A DNA stretch of 64,000 bases from Roseomonas elaeocarpi (GCF_042433915.1 NZ_JBHLUN010000014.1:62001-126000); one strand, 5' to 3'. Shown: positions 50,488 through 59,870, counted from the stretch's first letter. The notes: generated by a model from the letters alone, not told the origin. Program-made: numbers and translations.

Positions 50488-51933
50488 GTGCCGCAAAGGA
50501 TTCCGCTGCGCCGCCGGCGACGGACCAAGGTCGTGGCCACGCTGGGCCCCGCCAGCTCCACGCCGGAGATGATCGAGCGGCTGTTCCGCGCCGGCGCCGA
50601 CGTGTTCCGGCTGAACTTCAGCCACGGCACGCACGAGGGCCACGCTGCCAACATCGCGACGATCCGCGCGCTGGAAAGCAAGGTGGGCCGTCCCATCGGC
50701 ATCCTGGCCGACGTGCAGGGCCCGAAGCTGCGGGTGGGCAAGTTCGCCGCCGGGCGGGTGCAGCTGCAGACCGGCCAGGGCTTCCGCCTCGACATGTCGC
50801 CGGTGCCGGGCGACGCGCGGCGCGTGCAGCTGCCGCACCCCGAGATCCTCGGCGCCGCCACCATCGGCACCACGCTGCTGCTCGACGACGGCAAGCTGCG
50901 CCTGCGCGTGACGCGGGCGCGCGAGGATCACCTGGAAACCGAGGTGGTGGTGGGTGGGGCGCTGAGCGACCGCAAGGGCGTGAACGTGCCCGACGTGGTG
51001 CTGCCGATCCCGGCGCTGACGGAGAAGGACCGCGCCGACCTCGACTTCGTCTTGCCGCTGGGCGTCGAGTATATCGGCCTGAGCTTCGTTCAGCGGCCCG
51101 AGGACGTGGCCGAGGCCAAGGCGATCGCGGCCGGGCGCGCCTGGATCATGGTGAAGATGGAGAAGCCGCAGGCGGTGGAGAACCTCGACTCCATCCTGGC
51201 GCTGACCGACTGCGTGATGGTGGCGCGCGGCGACCTCGGCGTGGAGTGCCCGCCCGAGGAAGTGCCGCTGATCCAGAAGCGCATCGTCCGCTCCGCCCGG
51301 AGCCGCGGCCTGCCGGTGGTGGTGGCAACCCAGATGCTGGAGAGCATGATCACCTCCCCCTCGCCCACCCGGGCCGAGGCGTCGGACGTGGCCACGGCCG
51401 TGTTCGACGGCGCCGACGCGGTGATGCTCTCGGCCGAGAGTGCCGCGGGTCAGTTCCCCTTCGAGGCGGTCAACATGATGGACCGCATCCTCAACCGGGT
51501 GGAAAGCGATCCCGGTTGGCGCGCCGCCACGGACGCGGCCCGGCCCGCGCCGGAGGCCACGGCGTCCGGCGCCATCGCCACCGCGGCGCGGCAGGTTGCC
51601 TCCACCATCGGGGCGGAGGCCATCGCGACCTTCACCTCCACCGGCTCGACCACGCTGCGCGTGGCGCGCGAGCGGCCGAGCGCGCCGATCCTGGCACTCA
51701 CGCCGGAAGAAGCCACCGCGCGGCGCCTGGCCGTGGTCTGGGGGGCGCATTCGCTGGTCACCGCCACGCCGCACTCCATGACCGAGATGGTCAGCCGCGC
51801 CACGCGCGCGGCCAGCACCGAGGGCTTCGCCAACCGGGGCGACGAGATCGTGGTCACCGCCGGCGTGCCCTTCGGCCAGCCAGGAACCACCAACGCCCTG
51901 CGCGTCGCCGTGGTGGGCGACAAGACGGGCTGA
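50488..51933 (+). CDS. pyk: Pyruvate kinase
   Basis: Phosphoenolpyruvate + ADP to pyruvate + ATP. It has 481 residues from a GTG at 50488 with GGGAGGCG upstream; the sequence before it in the frame looks non-coding. Signature VMVARGDLGVECPPEEVP and KMEKPQAVENLDSI at the active site, FRLNFSHGTHEGH for substrate binding, and VATQMLESMITSPSPTRAEASDVATAVFDGADAVMLSAE. It follows ttuD after 149 bp. Confidence 0.96.
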   Translation: MPQRIPLRRRRRTKVVATLGPASSTPEMIERLFRAGADVFRLNFSHGTHEGHAANIATIRALESKVGRPIGILADVQGPKLRVGKFAAGRVQLQTGQGFRLDMSPVPGDARRVQLPHPEILGAATIGTTLLLDDGKLRLRVTRAREDHLETEVVVGGALSDRKGVNVPDVVLPIPALTEKDRADLDFVLPLGVEYIGLSFVQRPEDVAEAKAIAAGRAWIMVKMEKPQAVENLDSILALTDCVMVARGDLGVECPPEEVPLIQKRIVRSARSRGLPVVVATQMLESMITSPSPTRAEASDVATAVFDGADAVMLSAESAAGQFPFEAVNMMDRILNRVESDPGWRAATDAARPAPEATASGAIATAARQVASTIGAEAIATFTSTGSTTLRVARERPSAPILALTPEEATARRLAVVWGAHSLVTATPHSMTEMVSRATRAASTEGFANRGDEIVVTAGVPFGQPGTTNALRVAVVGDKTG

Positions 51934-52112
51934 CGGCTGCGCGCGGGCTGGCGCGCGATGGCGGCACGCTTCAGCCATGCGGTCCGGCGTGCCGGGCCAG
52001 TGACTTGGGTCGCCGGGGGAGTCGGGCCGGCGAGCGGGGCCGCTGGGTTGGGCCGACATGGCCGATCCCTCCGGCCCCGCGTCCTTCGCCGGGCCGGAGG
52101 GCGGCGGAAGTT

Positions 52113-52625
52113 CTAGTCCGCCTTCTCGTGCTTGGCGGCCAGCTTCGCCAGCTTCTCGCCCAGCTTGCTGGTGTACTCGTCGGCCTTGTAGATGTCGGAC
52201 ACGATGGACTTGAGCTGCTTGGCGTCGTCCTTGCGGCCGAGCGCCTGGGCATAGGCGGCGGCCGAGCCGAAGCCGGTAATGCCGTAGTGCGACATGCGCT
52301 GGTACTGGGCGATCAGCACGATGTCGCGGAGATCGCCATCCTCGGGCGCTTCCTGCAGGCCATGCTTGAGGGCTTCCTTGACCAGCCCTTCCATGCCCTT
52401 GCAGTGCTCCTTCTCGACCTCACCGCCGCTGGCTTCCAGCAGGGACCTGATGGTGTCCGTGTGCTTGGTGATGCCGCCGAGCGATTCTTCCAGCAGCGAC
52501 TTCAGCTTGCTGTCGTGCGCCTGGCCGGACAGCTTGCCGAGGACCTGGCGCATCTGGTCGTTGGCGGACCAGAGGTCCTTGAGCTCGTCGGTGTAGACGT
52601 CCATGAGGGTGTCGGGTGCGGACAT
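52113..52625 (-). CDS. DUF892 (YciE/YciF) ferritin-like protein
   Basis: 170 residues. The ferritin-like four-helix pattern: MDVYTDELKDLWSANDQM, SLLEESLGGITKHTDTI, HCKGMEGLVKEALK, and DIVLIAQYQRMSHYGITGFGSAAAYAQALG, the conserved core of the family with Glu/His metal ligands. Homologues are stress-induced and thought to bind di-iron, but the role is not established. A good GAGGAGG-type ribosome site precedes the ATG. Confidence 0.92.
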   Translation of the reverse strand: MSAPDTLMDVYTDELKDLWSANDQMRQVLGKLSGQAHDSKLKSLLEESLGGITKHTDTIRSLLEASGGEVEKEHCKGMEGLVKEALKHGLQEAPEDGDLRDIVLIAQYQRMSHYGITGFGSAAAYAQALGRKDDAKQLKSIVSDIYKADEYTSKLGEKLAKLAAKHEKAD

Positions 52626-52871
52626 GCGCTGCCTCCTCAGCTGGGTGACGTTACGCAGGTGAACCCGGTGCGGGAGCGGATGTTTCCGGCCGCCGTGAGG
52701 TTCACGCGAAGGTCACGGATTTCGGGGGCCGGCGCGCCCCTGCGCACCACCTGGCTGAGCAGGGACGGCGTGGCCCACGTGACGGCGGCACTCGCCCCGA
52801 TGCTGCATGCCGGCGAAACCACGGCGCGGGCGGGCTGAACGGCAGCAGGTTGCGAACGAGCGGGAGCCTTG

Positions 52872-52899
52872 TTGCGCCTGAAATTCCGTAGGATAGAAT
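52872..52899 (+). promoter_or_regulatory. Candidate promoter upstream of methyltransferase
   Basis: TTGCGC (52872-52877) and TAGAAT (52894-52899) with 16-bp spacing, in the AT-richest part of the 52626-52999 gap and about 100 bp before the proposed start. Otherwise nothing is recognised in that gap. Confidence 0.35.
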
Positions 52900-52999
52900 C
52901 CAGCGCCCTTCCGGAGGGCTCCTGCCACGCCGATTACCGACGAAACGCCGACGGGCGATACCCCCCGGCCGCGGTGCCCGCCGGGGTGCTGCCCGCCCC

Positions 53000-53713
53000 T
53001 TGCCCGATCTCCTGCCGCGTCGCGCCAATCTCGGTTGCGGCTGGGACATCCGCCCGGGCTTCCTCAACATCGACCTGCACGGCTTCCACAAGCCCGACTT
53101 GGTGGGCGACATCACCGACCTGCCGCAGCTGCCGTCGGGCCATTTCGAGGCGCTGGTGGCGCAGGACGTGCTGGAGCACCTGGAGCGCGGCAAGGTTCCC
53201 GGCGCGATCGCGGAATGGTCGCGGCTGCTGGCGCCCGGCGGGGTGATCGAGCTGCGGATGCCGAGCCTGCTGCACCTGATGGCCATGCTGGCCTCGCCGG
53301 AATGGCGAACGCCCGAGAAGGCGGCCGAGGTGACGCACCTGATGTTCGGCAGCCAGGCCTATAACGGCGACTACCACCTGTCGGGCTACACGCCGGCGCT
53401 GCTGGTCAAGCTGCTGGGCGATGCCGGGCTGCTGGTGTGCGAGGCGCGGGTGCGCGACGGCTGGCTGTTCGAGCTGCGCGCGCGCAAGGCCGCCGCGCTG
53501 ACGGTGCCGGAGGAGGTGGTGGGGCAGTGCTACTTCGAGGAGCTGCACCGCCCGGCCGATGCCGCGGGCCTTGCGGGCTTCGCGGCCGCGATGCGCGACG
53601 GCATGACGGAGGCGGCGCTGCGCAACGCGCTGCGGGGCAGCGACGAGGCCGAGTTCCTGCGCCACAACCCGAGCTTCCTCGTGCCCTATCGCGGGCAGAC
53701 GATCGGCGCCTGA
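53000..53713 (+). CDS. Type 11 SAM-dependent methyltransferase
   Basis: 237 residues from a TTG at 53000, the only start before the conserved RANLGCGWDIRPGFLNIDLHG. Other features: LPSGHFEALVAQDVLEHLERGKVPGAIAEWSRLLAPGGVIELRMPS, typical of type 11 methyltransferases that act on lipids or glycans. The C-terminal part, EEVVGQCYFEELHRPAD onwards, is not recognised. A promoter-like pair lies about 100 bp upstream. Substrate unknown. Converges on poxB. Confidence 0.83.
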   Translation: MPDLLPRRANLGCGWDIRPGFLNIDLHGFHKPDLVGDITDLPQLPSGHFEALVAQDVLEHLERGKVPGAIAEWSRLLAPGGVIELRMPSLLHLMAMLASPEWRTPEKAAEVTHLMFGSQAYNGDYHLSGYTPALLVKLLGDAGLLVCEARVRDGWLFELRARKAAALTVPEEVVGQCYFEELHRPADAAGLAGFAAAMRDGMTEAALRNALRGSDEAEFLRHNPSFLVPYRGQTIGA

Positions 53714-53736
53714 CGGGCGCCGCCGTCGCGCCGGCA

Positions 53737-53755
53737 GGAACGCGCCGCGCGTTCC
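53737..53755. terminator. Hairpin between methyltransferase and poxB
   Basis: GGAACGCG (53737-53744) and CGCGTTCC (53748-53755) with a 3-nt loop, in the convergent gap. No T run. Confidence 0.45.
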
Positions 53756-53799
53756 GGCCTGCGCGGCCCAACCCGTGCGAACCGGCACGCACCGGTCCG

Positions 53800-55527
53800 T
53801 CAGCGGAGCAGGTTGGTTTTCGCCAGGTCCAGGATCTGACTGCCCCGGCCGTCGAGCACCGCGCGGGCAAGCCAGAAGCTGAAGCCCGCGACCTGCTCGA
53901 CCTCGAGCTTGGGCGGCATGGCGAGTTCCTGCCGGGCCGACACCACGTCGAGCAGCGCCGGGCCCGGATGCGACAGCACCGAGCGCATCGCCTGCTCCAG
54001 CTCGCCCGGGTCTTCCACGCGGATCGCGAAGATCCCGGCCGCCTTGGCCACCGCGGCGAAATCGGGGTTGTCCAGGGCCACCCCGGTGTCGAGGTAGCCG
54101 GCCGACTTCATCTCCATCTCCACGAAACCCAGCGTGCCGTTGTTCAGCACCACCACCTTCACCGGCAGCCCGTGCTGCCGCAGCGTCAGCAGGTCGCCCA
54201 TCAGCATGGTGAAGCCGCCATCGCCCGAGAAGGAGATCACCTGCCGGTCGGGAAAGCTCGCCTGCGCGCCGATGGCCTGCGGCAGCGCGTTGGCCATGGA
54301 GCCGTGATTGAGCGAGCCGATCAGCCGGCGCCGGCCGTTCATCCGAAGGTAGCGCGCCGCCCAGATCGTCGGGGTGCCGACGTCGAAGGTGAAGACCGCG
54401 TCGGCGGCGGCCGCCTCGCTCATCACGCGGGCGACGTGCTGCGGGTGGATCTTGTGCCCGGGCCTGCCCACGGCCAGGTCGTCCAGCCCTTCGCGCGCCT
54501 TGCGATAGCGCTCGAGGCTGGTGGAAAGGTGGCGCTTATCGGTCTTGGGTTTCAGGCGCGGCAGCAGCGCCGCGATGGTTTCCCCGACATCGCCCACCAG
54601 CCCGAGATCGATCGGACAGCGGCGGCCGAGGTTGCTGGCGCGCAGGTCCAGCTGCGCCACCTTGGCGCCCTCCGGATAGAATTGCCGGTAGGGGAAGTCG
54701 GTGCCCAGCATCAGCAGCGTGTCGCAGCTTTCCATGGCGTGGTAGCCCGAGGAAAAGCCGATCAGCCCGGTCATGCCCACGTCGTAGGGGTTGTCCCACT
54801 CCACGCTTTCCTTGCCGCCCAGCGCGTGGACGATCGGCGACTGCAGCGCCTCGGCCAGCTGCATCAGCGGCGCGTGGGCGCCGGCGCAGCCGCGGCCGCA
54901 CAGCAGGGTCACGCGCTCGCCCTCGTTGAGCAGCCGGGCCAGGGCGTCGAGCTCCGGCTCCGCCGGGCGCACCACGGGCCTGGCCGGCAGCGGCGCGGTG
55001 GAAAGGCGTGCGCCCTTGGGCATGTCCTGCGTGGCGATGTCACCCGGGATCACCACCACGGCCACGCCGCGCTCGGCGACCGCGACGCGCATCGCGGTTT
55101 CCAGCACGCCCGGCAACTGTGCGGGGCTGCTCACCAGTTCGCAGTAATGGCTGCACTCGGCGAACAGGTTCTGCGGGTGGGTTTCCTGGAAGTAGTTGCG
55201 GCCGACCTCGGCGCTGGGAATATGCGCGGCGATCGCCAGCACCGGCACGCGGGAGCGCTGGCAGTCGTAGAGGCCGTTGATCAGGTGGAGGTTGCCTGGC
55301 CCGCAGGAGCCGGCGCAGACCGCGAGTTCGCCGGTGAGGTGCGCTTCCCCGCCGGCGGCGAAGGCGGCCACTTCCTCGTGCCGGGTGTGGATCCAGTCCA
55401 TGTCCTCCTGCTTGCGCAGGGCCTCGGTAAACCCGTTCAGGCTGTCGCCGACGATGCCGTAGACCCGCCGGACACCGGCCCCGTGCAGGGCCTGGATCAC
55501 GAGGTCGGCGACGCTCTGCTTGCTCAT
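53800..55527 (-). CDS. poxB: Pyruvate dehydrogenase (quinone)/pyruvate oxidase-like TPP enzyme
   Basis: 575 residues from the ATG at 55527 (MSKQSVADLVIQALHGAGVRRVYG). TPP-enzyme architecture: pyrimidine-binding domain with the catalytic Glu in HEEVAAFAAGGEAHLTG, central FAD-binding domain, and pyrophosphate domain with SFSGDGGFTMLMGDLLTLRQHGLPVKVVVLNNGTLGFVEMEM. The order and motifs fit the PoxB family, which decarboxylates pyruvate to acetate with electrons going to quinones; the C-terminal membrane-binding peptide cannot be confirmed here. Transcribed alone. Confidence 0.92.
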   Translation of the reverse strand: MSKQSVADLVIQALHGAGVRRVYGIVGDSLNGFTEALRKQEDMDWIHTRHEEVAAFAAGGEAHLTGELAVCAGSCGPGNLHLINGLYDCQRSRVPVLAIAAHIPSAEVGRNYFQETHPQNLFAECSHYCELVSSPAQLPGVLETAMRVAVAERGVAVVVIPGDIATQDMPKGARLSTAPLPARPVVRPAEPELDALARLLNEGERVTLLCGRGCAGAHAPLMQLAEALQSPIVHALGGKESVEWDNPYDVGMTGLIGFSSGYHAMESCDTLLMLGTDFPYRQFYPEGAKVAQLDLRASNLGRRCPIDLGLVGDVGETIAALLPRLKPKTDKRHLSTSLERYRKAREGLDDLAVGRPGHKIHPQHVARVMSEAAAADAVFTFDVGTPTIWAARYLRMNGRRRLIGSLNHGSMANALPQAIGAQASFPDRQVISFSGDGGFTMLMGDLLTLRQHGLPVKVVVLNNGTLGFVEMEMKSAGYLDTGVALDNPDFAAVAKAAGIFAIRVEDPGELEQAMRSVLSHPGPALLDVVSARQELAMPPKLEVEQVAGFSFWLARAVLDGRGSQILDLAKTNLLR

Positions 55528-56191
55528 GCGATGCACTCCGGTTCTGGGGTTCAGGCGCGGGTCAGGCGGTGGCCAGCCATGCTGCGCCGGTCGGATGCCT
55601 GCGAAACCGCATTTTCCTGCCCTTGTTCGGCCCGGAGGCGGCATCGCGCGGGACTGGCGCGAAGATCGATCGGCTGCTCCACCATGGCATGGCCTCGCTC
55701 GGGGATGGCTTCGGCGGTCCGCGTCGCGATCAGCGGAGGATCGGTGGCGAGGATCGGGGCATGGCGTGTTTTCGCGAACGGCACCCGGTGGGAAACACGG
55801 CACCCATTACTGGGTTGCGGCAGCACGATCCCGATCGGTTCTGCGGGCGCGCCGTATCTTTACTGTCATTTATAATACTGAGTGGGTAGATGATCGGCGG
55901 CGGCGAATGATTGCTACGCCGTAATATCACGCGCGACCCGCTTCGCCGGGGCGCCGGGCCGGGCCGGTTCACCGCCCGAGACAACGGGGTGCCGGCAAGG
56001 GGAGACGTGTTCACGCCGCGCGCGGCCACCGCGGCGCGGCGGAGGTCGGCAAGCCGTGTCGTCACGGCACCACCCGCCTCCCCCGTGCCTGCGGGGAGAA
56101 GCTCGGAAGCCGGGGTGCGGAGCTGCGCCTCCAGCGCTTCTCCCGCGCGTGCGCGGGAGAAACCGGGCGGACGCCGCCGGGGTCGGCCCTT
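55528..56191. other. Intergenic region upstream of poxB
   Basis: 664 bp with no supported gene. An AT-rich island at 55855-55925 contains a perfect TATAAT (55871-55876), but no matching -35. Near 56138-56161 is a 24-nt near-palindrome with 11-bp arms (TTCTCCCGCGC/GCGCGGGAGAA), about 31 bp beyond the hydroxyacid dehydrogenase stop and a possible terminator. A smaller hairpin of the same kind lies at about 56086-56102. Confidence 0.5.
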
Positions 56192-57175
56192 TTACGCGCG
56201 GTGACGGGGGTGCTGGCGCGCCTCGGGGTTCACGATCACGTCGGCGGGCAGCACGCCGTTGAAGCAGTCGAGCACGCTCTGCGCGGCCGACATCGCCATG
56301 CGGCGGGTGCCCTCGTCGGTGCTGGCGGCGATGTGCGGCGCCAGGATGCAGTTGGGCGCGGTCAACAGCGGGTTGCTGGCCACGGCGGGTTCCTGCACCA
56401 CCACGTCGATGCCGGCCATGCCCACCTGGCCGGAGCGCAGCGCGTCGGCCAGCGCGTCCTCGTCCACCAGCTTGCCGCGGGCGGTGTTGATGAAGAAGGC
56501 GCCGCGCTTCATGGCGCCGAGGAAGCCTGCGTTGACGGTGCCGCGCGTGGCTTCGCTCGACGGGCAGTGCAGCGTCACGATGTCGGCCTGGCCCAGCGCC
56601 TCGTTGAGGTCCACCACCGCCTCGTAGCCGGAGCCGCGGATGGTGCCCACGGGGATGAAGGGATCGTACACGGTCACCCGCAGACCGAAGGCGGCACAGA
56701 GGCGCGCCACGCGCGTGCCGATGCGGCCGAAGCCCAGGATCAGCACCGTCATGCCGGCGATGTCGCGGGTGGGCAGTTCCGGCGTCACGCCCCAGCCCAT
56801 GGCACGCACGCGCTGATCATACTGCACGGTGCGGCGCGCGCAGGCGAGCATCAGCATCAGCGCGTGCTCGGCCACCGAGCCCGCATTGGCTTCCGGCGTG
56901 ATGGTGACGAAGACGCCGCGCTCGGTCATGCCGGGGATGTCGATCAGGTCGTAGCCGACGCCGTGGCGCGCCACGATCTGCAGGTTGGGCGCCTGCGCCG
57001 CCATGGCCGCGTCCACCACGTTGGTGCGCACGATGATGCCGTCGGCGCGCGGCAGGGCATCGGCCATCGCCTCGGGCGTCAGCTTGGGCACGACCTCCAC
57101 CGTGACGCCGGGTGCCGCCCGGAGCAGGGCGATGGCGTCATCGTGGATGGGACGCATGATCAGGACGTTGGGCAC
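56192..57175 (-). CDS. D-isomer-specific 2-hydroxyacid dehydrogenase (phosphoglycerate dehydrogenase-like)
   Basis: 327 residues. NAD-binding motif LILGFGRIGTRVARLCAAFGLRVTVYDPF; catalytic Arg in NTARGKLVDEDALADAL, Glu in VVQEPAVASNPLL and His in APHIAASTDEGTRRM. N-terminal domain has ARHGVGYDLIDIPGMTERGVFVT. There is no C-terminal ACT regulatory domain, so this is probably a catabolic hydroxyacid or glyoxylate/hydroxypyruvate-type reductase rather than SerA. It lies 18 bp from the preceding protease gene on the same strand, so they may share a transcript. Confidence 0.9.
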   Translation of the reverse strand: MPNVLIMRPIHDDAIALLRAAPGVTVEVVPKLTPEAMADALPRADGIIVRTNVVDAAMAAQAPNLQIVARHGVGYDLIDIPGMTERGVFVTITPEANAGSVAEHALMLMLACARRTVQYDQRVRAMGWGVTPELPTRDIAGMTVLILGFGRIGTRVARLCAAFGLRVTVYDPFIPVGTIRGSGYEAVVDLNEALGQADIVTLHCPSSEATRGTVNAGFLGAMKRGAFFINTARGKLVDEDALADALRSGQVGMAGIDVVVQEPAVASNPLLTAPNCILAPHIAASTDEGTRRMAMSAAQSVLDCFNGVLPADVIVNPEARQHPRHRA

Positions 57176-57193
57176 GGAGCGCGGCTTCCTTGT

Positions 57194-58342
57194 TTAGCGT
57201 TCGCAGCGGATGAAAACGGTGGAGCGGTTGGCGACCTCGCCCACGTCGGCGGCGGGGCGGTCGGGGCCGCTGCTGGTGGCCTGCATGGGCTTGATGCCGG
57301 CGGCCTCCAGGAAGGCGCCGGCGCGTTCGCCCTTCACCGCGAAGTTGACGTTCTGCGCGATGTCGCCGGTGCGGCGCGACACCGCCTCGGCGTTGAGCTT
57401 GCTCACCACCACGCCCACCACGTTGCCCTGGCCGTCGAGCAGCGGGCCGCCGGAATTGCCGGGCTGCACGGGGGCGCTGATCTGGAACTCGTCCGGGTCG
57501 TTGCGCAGGCCGGCCAGGCCGTTGACCACGCCGGTGGTGAGCTTGGGGTCCTGGCTGAGCAGGCCCGTCAGCGGGAAGCCGTAGGTCACCACCGTATCGC
57601 CGCGCCGCACCGGGTTGGTGCGAAAGGCGAGCGGCGGCAGCGTCAGCCCGGCCACGTCCACTAGCCCGAGGTCGAGCTTGGGGTCCGACTTGTCGGGCGT
57701 CGCGGCAAAGGAGCGCCCGTCGGGGGCGCGCACCAGGACGCGGTTGCACTGCCCGATGACGTGGAAGTTGGTCAGGAAGCGGCCCGGCGCCACCGCGAAG
57801 CCGGTGCCCGAGGAGGCCTGGGCGCGCGGGTTGGGCTGCGCCGAGGGCGGCGTGGGCGCCGCCGCGGCACCGGGGGCGGGGCCGGCGGCGGGCGCGGTCA
57901 CCGTGGTGAAGGCGATCGTCGGGCGGCCGCAGATCTCCTGGTCGCGGCGGATGCTTTCGCGCCCATCGGCCAGCAGCAGGCGCAGGTCGAAGCGGCAGCC
58001 GGTTTCGGGCCGGGTGCGCAGCACGAAGGTGCCGTCATCGGCGAGCGGCCCTTCGGTGAGGAGGTTGCTGCCCCAGTCCGTGCGGCCGGTACGAACGGCG
58101 AAGAAGCCGCTCGCCGCGCTGCCGGTGTTGTTGCGGATGCGGAAAACATTGGCCGCCGCGGCACCGTCCCGGTTCGCGGCCGCGGGCGGCTGGGCGGGGG
58201 TGGTCTGCGCGGGGGCGACCCCGGTGCCCGCCAGCAGCAGCGCGGCCCCGAGAAGGAGCGGGGCGGTGCCACGGCGGGACCGGGGGGAGCGGACCGGGGA
58301 AGCGGCCTCAGGGGTGGGAACCGGGAAGAGGGCGGGTCGCAT
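57194..58342 (-). CDS. Secreted trypsin-like serine peptidase
   Basis: 382 residues from ATG 58342. N-terminal signal peptide (RRGTAPLLLGAALLLAGTGVAPAQ). A beta-rich domain around 50-130 (NVFRIRNNTGSAASGFFAVRTG) precedes the protease domain. Catalytic triad: His in NFHVIGQC, Asp in DPKLDLGLVDV, Ser in PGNSGGPLLDGQG. No PDZ domain, so not DegP-like. A periplasmic or secreted protease; substrates unknown. An upstream in-frame extension (to 58486) is not believed. Confidence 0.9.
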   Translation of the reverse strand: MRPALFPVPTPEAASPVRSPRSRRGTAPLLLGAALLLAGTGVAPAQTTPAQPPAAANRDGAAAANVFRIRNNTGSAASGFFAVRTGRTDWGSNLLTEGPLADDGTFVLRTRPETGCRFDLRLLLADGRESIRRDQEICGRPTIAFTTVTAPAAGPAPGAAAAPTPPSAQPNPRAQASSGTGFAVAPGRFLTNFHVIGQCNRVLVRAPDGRSFAATPDKSDPKLDLGLVDVAGLTLPPLAFRTNPVRRGDTVVTYGFPLTGLLSQDPKLTTGVVNGLAGLRNDPDEFQISAPVQPGNSGGPLLDGQGNVVGVVVSKLNAEAVSRRTGDIAQNVNFAVKGERAGAFLEAAGIKPMQATSSGPDRPAADVGEVANRSTVFIRCER

Positions 58343-58522
58343 GATGCGCGAAGGTGTCAACCGCCGCAGCGCCACGGTCAATCCACCTGCCCGGAGCCAC
58401 CGTGATGGGCCAACATGCTGGGCCAATATGGTGGGCGCCGTGCGGCCAGGACGGGCGCGGTGTCCCAGGGAATCCCAGGGCGTCACGGCGTGACCGGCCG
58501 TCCCGGCCGCCGGACGCGCCGT

Positions 58523-59569
58523 TCAGCCCGCCCGCACCGTCCGCACCAGGGCTGCGACGTGCTCGGGCGGGGTTTGCGGCACGATGCCGTGGCCGAGGTT
58601 GAACACGAAGGGACGGCCGCGCATCGCAGCCAGCAGCGCCCGCGCCTCGGCCTCGAGCCCCGGGCCGCCGGCCACCAGCGCCTGCGGGTCGAGGTTGCCC
58701 TGCAGCGCCACCTTGGCCGGGATGTTGGCGGCGGCCCAGCGCGGGTCCATGGCGGTGTCCATGCCCACCGCCTGAATGCCGGTGCGCGCCACGTATTCCA
58801 CCAGCATCGGGCCGGCCAGGCGCGGGAAGCCGATGATCGGGAAGCCCTCGGGCAGGCGCTTGCGCAGGCGGCGCACCAGTTCGGCCGTGGGCTCGATCAC
58901 CCAGCGGCGAAAGCCCGCCGGCGGCAGCAGGCCGGCCCAGCTGTCGAAGATCATCAGCGCCTCGGCCCCGTTTTCCGCCTGCGCCAGCAGGTATTCCACC
59001 GTGGCGTCGGACACGGTGCGGATGAGTCGCGCGAACAGCGCCGGGTCGGCGTAGCTCAGGCGCCGGGTATGGGGGAACTCGCCCCCGCCGCGGCCGTCCA
59101 CCATGTAGCAGGCCACCGTCCAGGGGGCGCCCGCGAAGCCGATCAGCGCCGTGCGCTGGTGCTGCACCGCCAGCGTCGCGGACAGGCGCCGCACGGTTTC
59201 CAGGATCGGGGCAGCGCGCTCCACCACCCGGTCCACCTCCAGCGCCCCGATCGCGGCGGAGTCACGCAAGGGTTCCAGCAGCGGGCCCTCGCCTTCCGCG
59301 AAGCGCAGCGGCTGCCCCATGGCCCAGGGCACCATCAGGATGTCGCTGAACAGGATCGCGGCGTCGAAGCCGTAGCGGCGCAGCGGCTGCAGCGTCACCT
59401 CGGTGGCGAGCTCCGGATCGGTGCAGAGCGAGATGAAGTCGCCCGCCTGGGCCCGCACGATCCGGTATTCCGGCAGGTAGCGCCCGGCCTGGCGCATCAG
59501 CCAGACCGGCGGCGGCCAGACGGCCTCGCCGGCCAGGGCGCGGAGGAAGGGCTTGTCCGGCATGTCCAT
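58523..59569 (-). CDS. hemE: Uroporphyrinogen decarboxylase
   Basis: Decarboxylates uroporphyrinogen III to coproporphyrinogen III in heme synthesis. It has 348 residues. PVWLMRQAGRYLPEYR near residue 20 and GFAGAPWTVACYMVDGRG are family signatures; the catalytic Asp is in AAILFSDILMVPWAMG. The gene is transcribed away from the origin-like region, the orientation known for hemE at Caulobacter oriC. Confidence 0.97.
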   Translation of the reverse strand: MDMPDKPFLRALAGEAVWPPPVWLMRQAGRYLPEYRIVRAQAGDFISLCTDPELATEVTLQPLRRYGFDAAILFSDILMVPWAMGQPLRFAEGEGPLLEPLRDSAAIGALEVDRVVERAAPILETVRRLSATLAVQHQRTALIGFAGAPWTVACYMVDGRGGGEFPHTRRLSYADPALFARLIRTVSDATVEYLLAQAENGAEALMIFDSWAGLLPPAGFRRWVIEPTAELVRRLRKRLPEGFPIIGFPRLAGPMLVEYVARTGIQAVGMDTAMDPRWAAANIPAKVALQGNLDPQALVAGGPGLEAEARALLAAMRGRPFVFNLGHGIVPQTPPEHVAALVRTVRAG

Positions 59570-59627
59570 GGCGCCTCTTTCACTTAAAAACTTGAGTCAG
59601 AGAAGTCTTGTGGTGGCTTGTAGGGCC

Positions 59628-59636
59628 TGTGGATAA
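59628..59636 (-). promoter_or_regulatory. DnaA box (perfect)
   Basis: TGTGGATAA, the complement of the consensus TTATCCACA, at the hemE side of the origin-like region. Confidence 0.8.
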
Positions 59637-59671
59637 CGAGGACGCAGCCCGTCCACTGACTCACGCCCGAG

Positions 59672-59680
59672 TTGTCCACA
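59672..59680 (+). promoter_or_regulatory. DnaA box (one mismatch)
   Basis: TTGTCCACA, opposite orientation to the first box, 35 bp further on and just before the dense GANTC cluster. Confidence 0.65.
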
Positions 59681-59870
59681 GGTCGTGAGTCGGCGTGACT
59701 CGCGGAGTCAGGGCGAGTCGCTGACTCAGTCCCGAGTCATAGCCGACCGAGGGGCAGGGTTGTCCCGGATGGCATGAGTCGTGACTCACGGTCCCCGGTT
59801 CTCCCAGGCAGCTGTCCGGGGCCGGAACTTATCCCCGGGTGCCACAGGAGGGGTCCGGCGGGCGCACCGC

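Larger units (their letters stand above)
59594..59787. repeat. Clustered GANTC / TGAGTCA-like array in oriC
   Basis: Ten GAGTC or GACTC sites start at 59594, 59658, 59687, 59697, 59705, 59715, 59723, 59734, 59776 and 59783. Six of them (59687-59734) follow one another at 10, 8, 10, 8 and 11 bp. Most fit the palindromic heptamer TGAGTCA. GANTC is the CcrM methylation target in alphaproteobacteria; chance would give fewer than one in this length. Confidence 0.85.

Noticed and set aside
55551..55826. 91-residue minus-strand frame just upstream of poxB
   Set aside because: No ribosome site or recognisable composition; it looks like random open frame in a 664-bp gap.
56086..56161. Two similar hairpins (GGGGAG and GCGGGAGAA type) suggesting a CRISPR-like repeat
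   Set aside because: Only two units, unequal sequences and no spacer regularity; better read as terminator hairpins.
59583..59598. TTAA near hemE as a CtrA site (TTAA-N7-TTAA)
   Set aside because: The second TTAA half is absent at the required distance, so CtrA control of this origin is not supported by sequence.
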